Below are positions 56,685 to 64,000 of a stretch of DNA of 64,000 nucleotides, one piece after another (positions within the stretch are counted from its first letter, which is position 1; each line of letters opens with the position of its first letter). The stretch is taken from the NCBI RefSeq assembly GCF_027286325.1, contig NZ_CP114589.1, positions 496,001 through 560,000 of the forward strand. Direction: 5' to 3'. The notes under the pieces are model-generated. The model was not told the origin of the DNA and did no database searches. It saw only the letters and a program-made list of their open reading frames with translations. Position numbers and translations under genes: made by a program. Origin of the DNA: Salinivibrio kushneri. Lineage in GTDB: Bacteria > Pseudomonadota > Gammaproteobacteria > Enterobacterales > Vibrionaceae.

Positions 56685-58772
56685 CTAAACGGTAAACGTA
56701 TCGACCAGCTGGCGAATCGTTTTGGCCTCGTGGTTGAGGGTTTGGTTTGCGCCTTGCGCTTGCTCGCTGAGTGATAAAGTTTGTTCAATACGTTGCGAAA
56801 GGGCTTGGATATTTTCGGCCACCTGCTGAGAGACAGCACTTTGTTCTTCCGCCGCGCCTGCGGTTTGATAATTGATATCGCCTAGCTGCTGCACCAAATC
56901 AACAATTTCGTTTAAGGTCTCCTGCACGGAAACACTCGCTTGATAACCCTCCGCCGCACCACGCTCACCTTGTTGGATGACGGCTTCAATATCGGTAAGG
57001 AGTTGGTTGAAGGTCTCAAGCGTCGAGACGATTTGGTCGACAGATTTTTGTGAGTGCTGGGCCAAGGCGCGCACCTCGTCAGCGACCACCGCAAACCCTC
57101 GGCCAGCTTCACCGGCGCGAGCCGACTCAATCGCGGCATTGAGCGCTAGCAAGTTGGTTTGATCTGAGATGCCGCGAATGTCGTCGAGTAAAGCGGCAAT
57201 ATCGCTACCACTGGCTTTGACTTCGCTGACAAAACTGTTGGCTTTTTGCAGATCCGTGTTGGCAGTTTGGTTACGTGCCACATTGTTAGAAACATTCTCC
57301 ATGCATTGATTCAGCGATGAGACGACTGCGGCGTTTTTCTCTTGGGAGGCTTCAGAGTTGGTTGCCACATCTTTTGAGGTCGCAGTCAGTTGCTCCATCG
57401 CCGTCGCGGCTTGGTGTAATGTCTCGGTATTATCAGACAGGGCTTGGTGGGCATCGGTAATGGCGTTATTGGCTGTCGTTGATGTGTCGGATAAGCGTCC
57501 ACCCGCTTGTTGAATTTGTCCCACCATTGATTGCAGCGCATCCAGCATCTGATTGACTGACTGTTTGATACGATCAATCTCGGTCTTACCATTAACCGAC
57601 AAGCGCTGAGTTAAGTCGCCACCACCTTGGGCTATCGCTTGAATAGAGTGTTCCACGCTGGTTAACGGCGCCAATTGGCGTCTGATGACGACTTGAATGA
57701 TCCCAAAAGCGAGAATAAGGACGAGGCCACTTACCCAATAAATGGTGTTTTGAATATCGCTTTCGGCGTCTGTCATCATCTGATTCAGTTGTGTGACTGG
57801 GGCCATTGCGGCCTGTTTGGGGGTCACAATCATCACTGACCACGTCTGAGGCATATTGCCAAATTCGATAGGTTGCGATACGTAAAAGTGTGAATCGGTT
57901 TGTTTGAATTGGCTTTTATGGCTTTGGTTCTGGAGCTTGGCAAGAAAGTGATACGCGGGAGAGGATAGCTTGGAGACCGCGGCACCATGCTGGACCTGTT
58001 GATCGGTGCTGGCAACGACTCGTCCATCTTGGCTGACAACAAACAGTTCACCGTTACTGTCCGCACGTTTGGCGAGAATGGACTGGATTTGTGCCGTAGT
58101 CAGTGTACTACCCACCATGGCGACGGTTTTATCGAAACGGAAAACGGGGGTTGTCACATCAAACACCGTTTGGGTGTTTCCCTTAATCTCAGCCGTTCTT
58201 GGGTCGGTGATACAATCTTTTTGTGTGCTCACCGGGCATTGATACCAAGGATTGGTTTCAGAAAAATTTTGCGCAGCGGTCAGGCGCATTTCCCCGCTCT
58301 TATCCACCGACACAGACGGCACATAGCGCCCATCTGCAGCGCTTGTTGGGTCGCCGTAGTAAAAAGCATCGGCGCCCAACACGTTTTTTTGCCACTCGGT
58401 GTAGATGTTGTGCCATTCAGGTTGGCGTTTCAAAATCGAATACATGATCCGAGGTATATCATCTCGGTCGAGGATCCGTGCTGACTTATTCTTTTCCGCT
58501 TCTGAGGTATAAATTTGAGCGATAGTCCGTACCGTGTCGAGGGGAGAGGCAATATACGCATGGATCTCCTCGCTAATCGCTGTTGCACGATTTTGCATCT
58601 TGATCACCTGGTCACGTTTTACGTTTTCAGTGACCTGGGATGACATTGCCGACTGGCTGCTATTCAGCGTTGACAAAGAAACGGCACTCACAGCCCCAAG
58701 ACCGATGAGGACGATGGACGAGGCAGCTAAGCTTATCCGTTGACTTATAGAAAGGTTACGTAACTTTTTCAT
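56685..58772 (-). CDS. Methyl-accepting chemotaxis protein with dCache domain, candidate maltodextrin-regulon receptor
   Basis: This is a transmembrane chemoreceptor of 695 residues from the ATG at 58772 ([19 protein letters not shown]). It has an N-terminal membrane helix (about 12-32), a large periplasmic dCache-like domain (to about 345; [36 protein letters not shown]), a second membrane helix, HAMP, and the signalling hairpin with tip [20 protein letters not shown]. The amino-acid dCache motif is absent (TNPWY without the preceding arginine), so the ligand differs from the other receptor here. GGAGGA-type boxes lie about 150 bases upstream, oriented like those before malP. A link to maltodextrin chemotaxis is inferred. 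Confidence 0.92.
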   Translation of the reverse strand: MKKLRNLSISQRISLAASSIVLIGLGAVSAVSLSTLNSSQSAMSSQVTENVKRDQVIKMQNRATAISEEIHAYIASPLDTVRTIAQIYTSEAEKNKSARILDRDDIPRIMYSILKRQPEWHNIYTEWQKNVLGADAFYYGDPTSAADGRYVPSVSVDKSGEMRLTAAQNFSETNPWYQCPVSTQKDCITDPRTAEIKGNTQTVFDVTTPVFRFDKTVAMVGSTLTTAQIQSILAKRADSNGELFVVSQDGRVVASTDQQVQHGAAVSKLSSPAYHFLAKLQNQSHKSQFKQTDSHFYVSQPIEFGNMPQTWSVMIVTPKQAAMAPVTQLNQMMTDAESDIQNTIYWVSGLVLILAFGIIQVVIRRQLAPLTSVEHSIQAIAQGGGDLTQRLSVNGKTEIDRIKQSVNQMLDALQSMVGQIQQAGGRLSDTSTTANNAITDAHQALSDNTETLHQAATAMEQLTATSKDVATNSEASQEKNAAVVSSLNQCMENVSNNVARNQTANTDLQKANSFVSEVKASGSDIAALLDDIRGISDQTNLLALNAAIESARAGEAGRGFAVVADEVRALAQHSQKSVDQIVSTLETFNQLLTDIEAVIQQGERGAAEGYQASVSVQETLNEIVDLVQQLGDINYQTAGAAEEQSAVSQQVAENIQALSQRIEQTLSLSEQAQGANQTLNHEAKTIRQLVDTFTV

Positions 58773-59287
58773 AATCACTATCCGCACAAAGAAAACCGCA
58801 CAAAGAAATATTCTGAGTCGTCGAGTGGCGAGACAATGGCGTCGTGCGAAGAGTGATGGCACAACCGGTAGCGCGCCGACAGAGACGATAAGTGATACTA
58901 GTGTTACTTAATTAAGAAAAGGGCACATCCTCCTAAACTGAGTGATATCAGGGAGGAAATAAAATCCTTGCGACTCTTCTATTCCCCATGATCTATCGCA
59001 TATTTTTTTATGAGAAATCACGAGTAAATAGGGGAAACCTCTCAATTCTTGTAAGCTAAACAGGTGTTATAAAGCACTAGTTCACATTTTTCTAAGCTGT
59101 GTTTGGGGCGTAGAGAGGGGGCGTAGTTTATATCTCTCCGGTCAATATCGCTAAATGAAGCTCATGAACTTGCGAAGCTAGAATTATGGAGTCGATGTCT
59201 AAAAATGCGAACAAAAAGTTGAGGTTTGCGTAACTTTTCTGGTATTCACACCCAGTCGAATTTTTACTTTGTAAATGAGGAAGGGAC
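58773..59287. promoter_or_regulatory. Region between chemoreceptor and TM2 gene
   Basis: This 515-base gene-free region includes the MalT-like motifs of the chemoreceptor at 58924-58960. The right half (58980-59280) is A/T-rich and should hold the TM2 gene promoter. An open minus-strand frame at 59128-59340 overlaps the TM2 start and is rejected. Confidence 0.6.
58924..58960 (-). promoter_or_regulatory. Putative MalT boxes upstream of the chemoreceptor gene
   Basis: CACATCCTCCT (58924-58934), read on the minus strand as AGGAGGATGTG, equals the AGGAGGATGT before malP and nearly equals the element before malK (GGGAGGATGTG). A second element GGGAGGAAAT lies at 58951-58960 in plus orientation, so the two face each other as at malP. 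The chemoreceptor start is 151 bases away. Confidence 0.65.
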
Positions 59288-59620
59288 ATGACAAATACAA
59301 CACCTGCGCCAGAGAAAGAAGTGAAGAGTTTTAAACCCAAAAATAGAATAATTGCACTAATTCTAGGTATGTTTTTAGGGTTTGTCGGCGCAGATAGATT
59401 CTATCTAGGCAAACCTGGCTCCGGATTACTGAAAGCCTGCACGTTGGGTGGCTTTGGTATATGGTGGTTTATTGATAATGCATTACTAATGGTTGACTTA
59501 ATGGGTCATAGCCTAGGAAAAGATACTGGGATCGTCAAAGATGGTAATGGTAATGAACTACAGTTCGGGTTCTCAATGTACCGTTTCAAAGACGGAAAGT
59601 TAGAACGTGACTGGAAGTAG
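59288..59620 (+). CDS. TM2 domain protein
   Basis: This 110-residue inner-membrane protein has two hydrophobic helices forming a TM2 domain: [20 protein letters not shown], then [20 protein letters not shown], with the family aspartate-arginine-phenylalanine motif in GADRFYLG. A lysine-rich N terminus and a C-terminal soluble tail ([20 protein letters not shown]) flank it. The molecular role of TM2 proteins in bacteria is unknown. GAGGAAGG precedes the ATG at good spacing. Base composition is visibly more A/T-rich than its neighbours. It stands alone, with a terminator after it. Confidence 0.88.
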   Translation: MTNTTPAPEKEVKSFKPKNRIIALILGMFLGFVGADRFYLGKPGSGLLKACTLGGFGIWWFIDNALLMVDLMGHSLGKDTGIVKDGNGNELQFGFSMYRFKDGKLERDWK

Positions 59621-59647
59621 GCATCTCGAATAAAGGTTTCCAAAAAT

Positions 59648-59678
59648 AAAAGGCTGATACGGTGCGCGGCAGCCTTTT
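59648..59678. terminator. Terminator after the TM2 gene
   Basis: AAAAGGCTG and CAGCCTTTT pair over nine bases around a 13-base loop. It lies between convergent genes and may serve both. Confidence 0.75.
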
Positions 59679-59739
59679 CAATCAAAAATGAATATCGTGA
59701 CCAACTTGTAATCGCTCTCTTCTACCTTCAATTCCCGCG

Positions 59740-62415
59740 TTATTTGTTGTGAGCAAACGTGCTTATCGCTTGCTCCGCACTCATGGGTTTAAAGAAGTAA
59801 AACCCTTGAATTTCATCGACGCGCCACACATTAACAATGCGCAGTTGTGAGGCGGTTTCGACACCTTCAGCTACGGTAGTCATTCCTAACTCTTGTGCCA
59901 TGTTGATGATGCTGCGTACCAGTGTTTTTGCTTTTTCATTAGTCTCAATTTCACTCATATAAGACTTGTCGAGTTTGACAATATCGAGCGGGAAATTGCA
60001 CAAAGAGCTGAAGGACGAGTAGCCGGTGCCAAAGTCATCGAGTGCAAGCTGGACGCCAAGCGCTTTAAGATCGTGCATCCGTTTTATTGTTTCCTGATCG
60101 GCACCAAGCAAAATACTTTCAGTGACCTCTAATACCAGCTGTCCAGGTGCTAATTGATACTGCTGAATAAGCCGTTTGAGATTGGTGACGAGAGACTTCG
60201 CGCCGAAGTGTGGGCTCGACAAATTGATGTGAATGGTAAGGCGATGTTGTGACTGCTTGCTCCAGTGCTGTTGAATTTGTTGTAAAAAGGCACACGCTTT
60301 CTCTAGCACCAGCTCGTCGAGTTCAATAATGAGTTTGTGTTTTTCCGCTAATGGTATAAAGATGCCAGGCGAAATCATGCCCAGGGCCGGATGATGCCAG
60401 CGAGCTAATGCTTCAAAGCCGATCACTTGATTGGATGTCGCATTGACAATGGGTTGAAAGAAAGCGGTAAACTCATGATTTTTGAGCGCCGCAACGAGGT
60501 TCCGGTTGATCACCAAGGTCTCTTGAGCTGCTTGAGCGAGAGCATCGTCTACGATAATGACATGTTGCTTGGGCCCATGCTGTTGTTCTATCGCATAAAA
60601 GCCACAGTGCACCAGTGCCTCGAAGTGCTCAAATTGAAGGTGGGAATGAACGAACGCGGCTTTTAAGCCAATATCAAACTCGGTATCGGTGATGGTCGAA
60701 TGGTTGGTACTGTCTCTTAGCACATCGTTGGCTTCATTAATGAGTTTGTTATCGTCGTTGCTATGGCTAAAGATCACAAACTCATTTTCACTCAAACGCC
60801 CCACAGTTGCACCGTGAAAACGGTGGCTGAGGCTGTCAGCAATGTGTTTCACTGCTCCGTCATAAGCGGCATGGCCGTATATTTCATAGATTTCACGTAG
60901 CCGAGTGGCAATAAAGTAGATAGTGGAAACAGAGCTAGGTCCAGACAAGGCCTCGTTTAATGCTTTAATGGTTGCCGGCCGATTGAGCAGTCCTGATAAG
61001 GTGTCATGCTGCGACAAGGTTTCAATCAAGGCAGCTTGTCGCTTTTGTTGACTCATGTCTTTAACGGCAAGCATGATGGCCCCGTTTTCTTGTCGCTCGA
61101 GGCGGATCACCTCTATGGCGCAATTTAAAGGTTGCCCTGCGGCACTTTGTAAGGTGGTTTCAAAGTGGGTTGTCTCACGCTCGGGGTGTTGCTCAAATTG
61201 CATCAGTTGCTTAAGTGCAGACTCATCATTGATTACCAGCGTCGCAAAAGAACGATGCAGTAAGGTATTACGCTGATGACCAAGCAACTGTAAAAGCGCC
61301 TGGTTGACATCAACAATCTCTTCTCCTTCTAAGACAATCATCCCCAAATGTTGGCTGTGATATAACGCATCGAATTTTGATAATGCCTCTTTTAACTGCT
61401 GCTCTGTTTGCGACGAAGACTGAGCTAAGGCCTCAATTTGTTGGGTAATGCGTGTGAATGTGTCTTTTGATTTGGTTGGAGACGCAGCATCACCCAGTAA
61501 GGCACTCACGTCACGCTCGAACGAGATAAACGGCTTAGTCACTTTTCGTCGATAAAGGAGATATACCGAGCCGCCAATGAGTGCGCTGATGATAACCAAC
61601 GCGAGAATCAAGTAATAGAACACTTGCTTACCTTGCTGGTAATAGCGGCGTGGCTCTTTGGTTTTTAAAATGGCGACCAGGTCGCCATTAAGGTCGTGTA
61701 GGGGGCTTAGGCGTGCAATATAGTCATTATCCCTTGTAATAGAAGGAAGCTCGGTGTTTGCGTAAATTGACTTTGTCGTAACGAGGGTGTTTTTACCCGC
61801 CAAAATATTCTCATAGGCAGATGGGAAACGTCCCGTCAGTGCTTGGCCCCATATCATCCAACCAGCAGCTTCAGCCTGCCCTGCGCTGTCTCTGATTGGA
61901 CTGACACTGATCACCCATATTCTTCCGCGCAGTTCAAGTAAGCCAGCTAAGGCTTGTCGTTGATTGCTCCATCTTTGGGTGATGTGGTTGTGCATCGGCG
62001 CCGATTGATATATGTCGGAGATAAAAGCATGCTCGTCCGCTTCATCCAATACTTTAGCTTCGATCACTTTCCCGTTTAAATCAGCAAACCCCATCAGATT
62101 GAGTCCCAAGGACTCTAAGCTGGCGTCCGCTAAGTTTCTTGCTGCAAAGTCGGGATTGCGTCCGTTAACCAATTCGTAGGTATCGTCCCAATGCGCCCAA
62201 TCGATAGCGTATTCTGCTTGATTATTAATGAGCCGTTCGATAACGGCCTGAGCTTGATCATTGGATCGAGCAATCTCAATATCTTCTAAATGGCTGATAC
62301 CGAAAAGAAAAAAGGACCGTGTCACCAGGAGGCTACTAATAAAAATCGCTAACAAGCCCAAAATAAAAATGAGTGCGGCTTTGCTATGCAGTGTGACAAA
62401 CGGCTTACGAGTCAT
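59740..62415 (-). CDS. CHASE4-GGDEF-EAL cyclic-di-GMP protein, probable phosphodiesterase
   Basis: This 891-residue membrane protein starts at the ATG at 62415. A helix (about 10-35) is followed by a periplasmic CHASE4 domain (QAEYAIDWAHWDDTYELVNG), a second helix near 285-305, a PAS-like region (about 355-470), GGDEF, and EAL. The GGDEF site is degenerate (SENEF in GRLSENEFVIF), so cyclase activity is unlikely. The EAL domain is complete: GFEALARWHHP, LVLEVTESILL, ALDDFGTGYSSF, IVKLDKSYM and TVAEGVET, indicating hydrolysis of cyclic di-GMP. The degenerate domain may bind GTP as a regulator. No operon partner. Confidence 0.92.
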   Translation of the reverse strand: MTRKPFVTLHSKAALIFILGLLAIFISSLLVTRSFFLFGISHLEDIEIARSNDQAQAVIERLINNQAEYAIDWAHWDDTYELVNGRNPDFAARNLADASLESLGLNLMGFADLNGKVIEAKVLDEADEHAFISDIYQSAPMHNHITQRWSNQRQALAGLLELRGRIWVISVSPIRDSAGQAEAAGWMIWGQALTGRFPSAYENILAGKNTLVTTKSIYANTELPSITRDNDYIARLSPLHDLNGDLVAILKTKEPRRYYQQGKQVFYYLILALVIISALIGGSVYLLYRRKVTKPFISFERDVSALLGDAASPTKSKDTFTRITQQIEALAQSSSQTEQQLKEALSKFDALYHSQHLGMIVLEGEEIVDVNQALLQLLGHQRNTLLHRSFATLVINDESALKQLMQFEQHPERETTHFETTLQSAAGQPLNCAIEVIRLERQENGAIMLAVKDMSQQKRQAALIETLSQHDTLSGLLNRPATIKALNEALSGPSSVSTIYFIATRLREIYEIYGHAAYDGAVKHIADSLSHRFHGATVGRLSENEFVIFSHSNDDNKLINEANDVLRDSTNHSTITDTEFDIGLKAAFVHSHLQFEHFEALVHCGFYAIEQQHGPKQHVIIVDDALAQAAQETLVINRNLVAALKNHEFTAFFQPIVNATSNQVIGFEALARWHHPALGMISPGIFIPLAEKHKLIIELDELVLEKACAFLQQIQQHWSKQSQHRLTIHINLSSPHFGAKSLVTNLKRLIQQYQLAPGQLVLEVTESILLGADQETIKRMHDLKALGVQLALDDFGTGYSSFSSLCNFPLDIVKLDKSYMSEIETNEKAKTLVRSIINMAQELGMTTVAEGVETASQLRIVNVWRVDEIQGFYFFKPMSAEQAISTFAHNK

Positions 62416-62605
62416 GCAAAAATCCAATTAAAAGAGGCAGGTGGCGAGTGCCATGGTTTGAAAATAGGCGAAGGATTGCCAATGATCAATCTATTTGGTT
62501 TCACGGTGAGGAAGGCGTAACGTTTTACAGTGTAAACTGTTCGGAAGCGTGATTAACACGGCGCCACTTGGACGCCGCGTCGGTGTATCAACACAGCCCA
62601 CCCGT

Positions 62606-63169
62606 TTATTTACGACGGCAGAACTCTGCAATCACAAACAGGGTTTGGCCGTTTACTTTTCCCTGCACGTGGGTAGGGTCATCGGTCAAATTAATGCCGC
62701 GGATTACCGTGCCCTGTTTGATCACCTGGCTTGAACCTTTAACAGGCAAATCTTTAATCACGGTCACGTCGTCGCCTTTTTGCAGTGCCACGCCGTTAGC
62801 GTCCAATACTTTGACTTCTTCGATATCTTGACCGGTTTCTGCCCACTTGCGGACATCGTCTTCCATATACATCATATCGAGATTATCTTGCGCCCAGCTT
62901 TCGCTAGAAAGACGAGAAAGCTGACGGTAGGCAACGACTTGTACCGCTGGCTCTTGGCTCCACATACTATCGTTCAGGCAGCGCCAGTGGTTCACATCCA
63001 TATTGTCTGGGTGTTGCAGTTGGTCGTGACACGTGCCACAAACCAATACGCAACTGTTCGCTGTGGTGTCGGGCGAATATGGGACTTCATACACAGATAA
63101 GTTGTCTTGGCTGGTGCAGAGTTCACATTGGCCGCCACTGCGCGCCTGAAGCGTTTGTTCAATACTCAT
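62606..63169 (-). CDS. PhnA (YjdM) family zinc-ribbon protein
   Basis: This 187-residue cytoplasmic protein has an N-terminal zinc-ribbon-like region with CELC (15-18 approx.) and CGTCH (about 44-48), and a C-terminal PhnA domain (VLDANGVALQKGDDVTVIKD, GSSQVIKQGTVIRGINLTDD). Despite the historical name it is not the phosphonoacetate hydrolase, and its function is unknown. The longer form, with the extended HNH-like N terminus, is common in vibrios. It is separated by 170 bases from the previous gene and 185 from the next, all on the minus strand. Confidence 0.87.
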   Translation of the reverse strand: MSIEQTLQARSGGQCELCTSQDNLSVYEVPYSPDTTANSCVLVCGTCHDQLQHPDNMDVNHWRCLNDSMWSQEPAVQVVAYRQLSRLSSESWAQDNLDMMYMEDDVRKWAETGQDIEEVKVLDANGVALQKGDDVTVIKDLPVKGSSQVIKQGTVIRGINLTDDPTHVQGKVNGQTLFVIAEFCRRK

Positions 63170-63307
63170 TGATTATCTCACGGTTGGCAGGGGATCCCTG
63201 CAGTTACAGTGCCGCAGAGTGTAATCGCTGAAATAATTTCTTACAAGTTGTAAGGGATTAGGTCATCGCATGGCGTTGCTTTATGTAGGCTCTGTGCGAA
63301 CACAAAA

Positions 63308-63329
63308 ATGCCACGCATGGGCGTGGCAT
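63308..63329 (-). terminator. Rho-independent terminator of the cystine symporter gene
   Basis: ATGCCACGC and GCGTGGCAT pair over nine bases around ATGG; the A-run at 63304-63308 gives a T-run on the minus strand just after the hairpin. Confidence 0.9.
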
Positions 63330-63354
63330 CAATAATGTTTCTTGTTTTCAATAA

Positions 63355-64000
63355 TTAGGCATTTGCCGTGTCTTGTTTCACCACTTCATGGTGATCGAAG
63401 ATGGTCTTATCTTGGCCACCGGTCAATCGAGAGGTAAGGGTACCGGCCGTCATAGAGCCGCTCACGTTCACAGCGGTACGACCCATATCGATTAATGGTT
63501 CGATAGAAATCAACAGACCCGCTAGCGCTACTGGCATATCTAGTGCCGAGAGTACAATCAGTGCCGCAAAGGTCGCGCCGCCGCCCACACCGGCAATGCC
63601 GAATGAACTGACGGTGACAATCGCAACCAAGGTGGCGATAAAGCCCGGATCGAGTGGATTAATGCCAATGGTTGGCGCAATCATCACTGCCAGCATAGCT
63701 GGATACAAGCCGGCACAGCCATTTTGACCCATGGTGGCACCGAATGAGGCTGAGAAGTTGGCGCTGGCCGGATCGTTACCCAAGTTCTTCATTTGCGAAT
63801 CGATATTGAGCGGAATCGTGGCCGCGCTTGAGCGAGATGTAAAGGCAAACGTCAGTACAGGGAGCACTTTTTTCAGGTATTGAATCGGGCTCATACCGAC
63901 AAGGCCAATCAATACCAGGTGCATGACCAAGATGGCACCTAAGCCGACATAAGAGGCGGCAACAAAGTTGGCAAGCTCAAGAATCTCACTTACGTTTGAG
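63355..64000 (-). CDS. tcyP: L-cystine/dicarboxylate-type cation symporter, C-terminal part (TcyP-like)
   Basis: This is the C-terminal 215 residues of a DAACS-family secondary transporter; the frame stays open to the window edge, so the start lies outside. The blocks [54 protein letters not shown] and [14 protein letters not shown] match TcyP (YdjN), the sodium-coupled cystine transporter, better than GltP or SstT. The C terminus ([14 protein letters not shown]) is polar and cytoplasmic. A terminator follows. Substrate is by family resemblance. Confidence 0.85.
   Translation of the reverse strand, partial: SNVSEILELANFVAASYVGLGAILVMHLVLIGLVGMSPIQYLKKVLPVLTFAFTSRSSAATIPLNIDSQMKNLGNDPASANFSASFGATMGQNGCAGLYPAMLAVMIAPTIGINPLDPGFIATLVAIVTVSSFGIAGVGGGATFAALIVLSALDMPVALAGLLISIEPLIDMGRTAVNVSGSMTAGTLTSRLTGGQDKTIFDHHEVVKQDTANA

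Noticed and set aside
59128..59340. Minus-strand frame overlapping the TM2 start
   Set aside because: It overlaps the strong ribosome site and first codons of the TM2 gene and resembles no protein.
63355..64000. SstT or GltP identity for the partial symporter
   Set aside because: The [12 protein letters not shown] and [13 protein letters not shown] blocks fit TcyP better than the SstT or GltP signatures.
1..64000. tRNA, rRNA, insertion sequences, phage genes, CRISPR arrays
   Set aside because: No cloverleaf-like sequence, transposase, integrase, inverted-terminal-repeat element or regular repeat array was seen by eye; a dedicated RNA search was not possible.

Overview
The window looks like chromosomal DNA from a gammaproteobacterium of the family Vibrionaceae. 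The evidence is a set of small families typical of vibrios (DUF3283, DUF3010, DUF3820, DUF1289, DUF368), a vibrio-style maltodextrin cluster, several chemoreceptors and cyclic-di-GMP proteins, and moderate base composition. A halophilic or marine genus such as Salinivibrio or a relative is my best guess, but that is inference. I saw no rRNA, tRNA, CRISPR array, insertion sequence or prophage.

Layout. 0.2-4.5 kb: an aapJQMP general L-amino-acid ABC transporter. 4.5-10.1 kb: a membrane diguanylate cyclase, RNase II, and a divergent cold-shock helicase DeaD. 10.3-17.7 kb: TrkH, a PLP-dependent decarboxylase, a dCache chemoreceptor with most of an amino-acid-binding motif, DUF3283, a small HTH regulator, DUF1289 and a glutathione transferase. 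17.9-21.7 kb: histidine kinase, response regulator and OmpA-like protein resembling the proteobacterial dedicated sortase system, but no sortase or sortase target nearby. 21.8-28.6 kb: housekeeping and unknown genes (GNAT, Ogt, DUF3010, HD-GYP, Nudix, DUF3820, an SgrR-like regulator and two unrecognised proteins). 28.9-33.4 kb: envelope genes, with an L,D-transpeptidase facing Lpp, then an operon of DUF368, an unknown membrane-anchored protein, SCO and the copper chaperone PCu(A)C.

33.5-58.8 kb is a maltose/maltodextrin/glycogen island: lipoprotein pullulanase, malT, malP, malQ, glgB, malK, malE-malF-malG, inverted glgX, lamB, malM, then a chemoreceptor. GGAGGA-type motifs resembling MalT boxes occur before malP, between malK and malE, between glgX and lamB, and before the chemoreceptor. 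Two CRP-like palindromes sit between malT and malP. The gene set covers outer-membrane uptake (LamB), binding and import (MalEFGK), extracytoplasmic debranching (PulA), cytoplasmic breakdown (MalP, MalQ, GlgX) and glucan branching (GlgB), and the chemoreceptor may add sensing.

59.3-64.0 kb: a TM2-domain protein, a CHASE4/GGDEF/EAL protein with a degenerate GGDEF site, a PhnA-family zinc protein, and the C-terminal part of a TcyP-type cystine symporter that runs off the window. The most interesting points are the sortase-less Pds locus, the chemoreceptor that may belong to the MalT regulon, and the unknown protein in the copper-delivery operon.
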